Assembly (NCBI GenBank): GCA_021778575.1
Contig: JAJYCH010000192.1
Span: 1-7,876, forward strand
DNA: 7,876 nucleotides
Direction of reading: 5' to 3'
Source: Planctomycetota bacterium
GTDB taxonomy: Bacteria > Planctomycetota > Planctomycetia > Isosphaerales > Isosphaeraceae
This document shows positions 6,748-7,876 of this stretch, in pieces. Within the stretch, counting starts at the first letter, position 1. Every line of letters starts with the position of its first letter. The notes under the pieces are model-generated. The model did not search any database and was not told the origin of the DNA. It worked only from the letters and a program-made list of their open reading frames with translations. Made by a program: the position numbers and the translations under genes.

Positions 6748-7332
6748 TCACTTGGCGACGGGATAGTAGATGTAGCGGGAGTTGGCCGGGTCGTAATAGA
6801 GTGGGTAACGATAGCCGTCGCCCGGCTCGTAGGTCTGCTCGGTCAGGTAGGGAGTTGCCGACACAGCCTGGTTGACGACCGGGGCCGAGTTGTAGCCGCT
6901 CGAGTAGTAGTTGTTCACGCCATAGCCGTTGCCGTAACCATAGCCGGAGCCGTAACCGTTGCCATAGCCGCCGTAGCCGTAGCCCAGACCACCACCGTAG
7001 CCGCCCAGACCACCGCCGTAGCCGCCCAGACCGGAGCCGAGTCCCAGGCCGAACAGGCCGTAACCATAGCCGTTATAGCCACCTCGATAACCGCCGCCGT
7101 AGCCGCCGTAGCCACCCATGTGGCCGCCGTAGCCGCCACCCATGTGGCCGCCGCCATAGCCGCCACCCATGTGGCCGCCACCACCGCCACCGTGACCACC
7201 ACCACCACCGTGACCACCGCCACCGCCACCACCGCCGTGGGCGAGAGCCGAGGAAGCCGAGGCCGCCACAACCGTCAGCGTCAGCGCCATCGCCTTGATC
7301 CCGCTCGACGCGAATCCCAGGAACCGAATCAT
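6748..7332 (-). CDS. Secreted glycine-rich protein with His-Gly and His-Met repeats
   Basis: No named family is recognised. The 194-residue product starts at the ATG at 7332, seven bases after GGGAG. Residues 1-31 form a signal peptide ending in SSALA, so cleavage would leave His32 as the new N-terminus. The mature protein has four zones: poly-Gly with His at 32, 41, 47 and 54; three GGHMGG units with Tyr between them (His 54, 63, 71; Met 55, 64, 72); a long Gly/Tyr region with GGLGGYG repeats (about 73-148); and a non-repetitive tail (149-194) rich in Tyr and Pro, ending PLYYDPANSRYIYYPVAK. The tail looks folded and conserved-like, in contrast to the rest. Ordered signal peptide, ribosome site and minus-strand terminator argue that this strand is the coding one, not the long antisense frame. 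Envelope structural role or metal binding is inference. Confidence 0.8.
   Translation of the reverse strand: MIRFLGFASSGIKAMALTLTVVAASASSALAHGGGGGGGGHGGGGGHGGGGGGHMGGGYGGGHMGGGYGGHMGGYGGYGGGYRGGYNGYGYGLFGLGLGSGLGGYGGGLGGYGGGLGYGYGGYGNGYGSGYGYGNGYGVNNYYSSGYNSAPVVNQAVSATPYLTEQTYEPGDGYRYPLYYDPANSRYIYYPVAK
6977..7036 (-). repeat. 21-base tandem repeats encoding GGLGGYG
   Basis: Two near-identical 21-base units (6995-7015, 7016-7036) are preceded by an 18-base shortened copy (6977-6994). They encode the GGLGGYG heptads of the Gly-rich protein and keep the frame. Confidence 0.75.
7111..7179 (-). repeat. three direct repeats encoding GGHMGG
   Basis: The 18-base sequence GCCACCCATGTGGCCGCC occurs exactly at 7111-7128, 7135-7152 and 7162-7179, spaced 24 and 27 bases apart. 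Each copy encodes Gly-Gly-His-Met-Gly-Gly on the minus strand. The exact identity at synonymous sites suggests recent duplication. Confidence 0.8.
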
Positions 7333-7598
7333 GGCTACTCTCCCGGTGTCAGAAAAGCTCGCGGATCAATCATGGAGAGAAAAACCTCACCCATCCGATC
7401 CGGCTCTATCTCTATCTACGCCCGAAACCGAAGGTCAGGCCAGTAGAATCGACAGGTAGTGGAAAAATCTTCCTGGGCAGTATGCTTGATGAGCGCGTGA
7501 GGCAAGGCATGACAACCCATTCCGGCCAACTCCAGGTCATGGAGTCGTCCGGAAAGTGCCAATGACCTGGGCGGTGACTACTTTAGCCCGCTATTCTC
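7333..7598. other. divergent intergenic region with one inverted repeat
   Basis: These 266 bases lie between the divergent Gly-rich gene and the right-edge gene. No gene was found and no promoter stands out. The AT content is higher than in the coding regions around 7365-7410. CCAGGTCAT (7532-7540) and ATGACCTGG (7562-7570) form a perfect 9-bp inverted repeat with a 21-base loop; with one bulged base two more pairs (GG/CC) can form. Confidence 0.5.
7340..7344 (-). promoter_or_regulatory. ribosome binding site of the Gly-rich protein gene
   Basis: Minus-strand GGGAG lies seven bases before the ATG at 7332, supporting this start and the coding strand. Confidence 0.65.
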
Positions 7599-7876
7599 GT
7601 GCCTGTTGCGACGAATCTTTGGATTGCGCCAGAAAAGCCGCGAGATATCTCGGCCGAACGATGTGCGATCGTCCACGACGCGAAGAGGCTTGGTCGGATC
7701 GAACGGACCGATCCGGGCTACGACCGGGCCCTGATCAACAACATCTACGAGCAGCGCACGGCCTACGTCCTCGTCGGCCTGCCGCTCTACGCCGTCGTCG
7801 CCGCGTGGACACGAGGGCGGCTGCGCGCGGAACCCGCCGAGGCACGGTCCCGGGGGTGGACGCTCTACGTCACGGC
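7599..7876 (+). CDS. Unrecognised protein with a membrane segment, N-terminal part (3' truncated)
   Basis: I do not recognise this family. The frame opens after a TAG at 7584-7586 and runs to the window edge; GTG at 7599 is the only usual start before the well-coded part, though no clear ribosome site precedes it. The 92 residues seen begin MPVATNLWIAPEKPRDISAE, continue with a charged stretch (VHDAKRLGRIERTDPGYDRA) and then YEQRTAYVLVGLPLYAVVAA, a probable membrane segment at about residues 55-70, followed by a basic stretch (TRGRLRAEP) and what may be the start of a second hydrophobic part (GWTLYVT). Third codon positions after about 7725 are almost all G or C, which supports real coding. 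If the basic stretch is cytoplasmic, the N-terminus would lie outside; that is inference. Confidence 0.6.
   Translation, partial: MPVATNLWIAPEKPRDISAERCAIVHDAKRLGRIERTDPGYDRALINNIYEQRTAYVLVGLPLYAVVAAWTRGRLRAEPAEARSRGWTLYVT

Noticed and set aside
6961..7240. Regularly spaced repeats that could suggest a CRISPR array
   Set aside because: Units are multiples of three, degenerate and in frame with a Gly-rich protein; there are no unique spacers of equal length.
6694..7446. 250-codon plus-strand Ala/Val/Thr-rich frame
   Set aside because: Antisense shadow of the Gly-rich gene; the minus strand has the signal peptide, ribosome site and terminator, and the plus frame crosses the terminator hairpin.

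Overview
The window (7876 bases, GC-rich) looks like a planctomycete chromosome, most likely from the Isosphaeraceae/Gemmataceae side of the phylum. The evidence is a set of lineage-typical proteins: an ECF sigma factor fused to a membrane anchor and an extracytoplasmic domain, a Tat-exported DUF1501 protein, a secreted DUF1080 (3-keto-disaccharide hydrolase) protein, and secreted Gly/Tyr-rich low-complexity proteins. This placement is inferred from family content, not from a marker gene. No RNA gene, insertion sequence, CRISPR array or phage gene was seen.

Layout, left to right. (1) 1-1020 (+): C-terminal part of the ECF sigma factor; its 5' end lies outside the window. (2) 1064-2461 (-): DUF1501 protein, convergent with the sigma gene. 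(3) 2462-2789: divergent intergenic region. (4) 2790-3872 (+): complete three-domain Ada alkylation-repair protein. (5) 3873-5363 (-): secreted subtilisin-like serine protease whose stop codon directly abuts the ada stop codon. (6) 5360-5671 (-): small secreted Gly/Tyr/Arg-rich protein whose stop overlaps the protease start (GTGA), so the two form a two-gene operon behind a plausible promoter at 5727-5756. (7) 5941-6666 (+): secreted DUF1080 protein. (8) 6679-6708: strong 12-bp hairpin followed by a T-rich stretch on the minus strand, a terminator. (9) 6748-7332 (-): secreted Gly-rich protein with His-Met repeats and a Tyr-rich C-terminal tail. (10) 7333-7598: non-coding, with one inverted repeat. 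(11) 7599-7876 (+): start of an unrecognised protein with a membrane segment, cut by the right edge.

Most products are exported or membrane-anchored, fitting a region devoted to the envelope and polysaccharide use, with Ada as the one clear cytoplasmic protein. The genes mostly alternate in strand, so they are mainly independent units. The exception is the Gly/Tyr-rich protein plus protease pair, the best candidate for an undescribed functional unit: a cationic secreted small protein translationally coupled to a protease that carries a large insertion inside its catalytic domain and has no room for a classical propeptide. I found no clear defence or mobile system.
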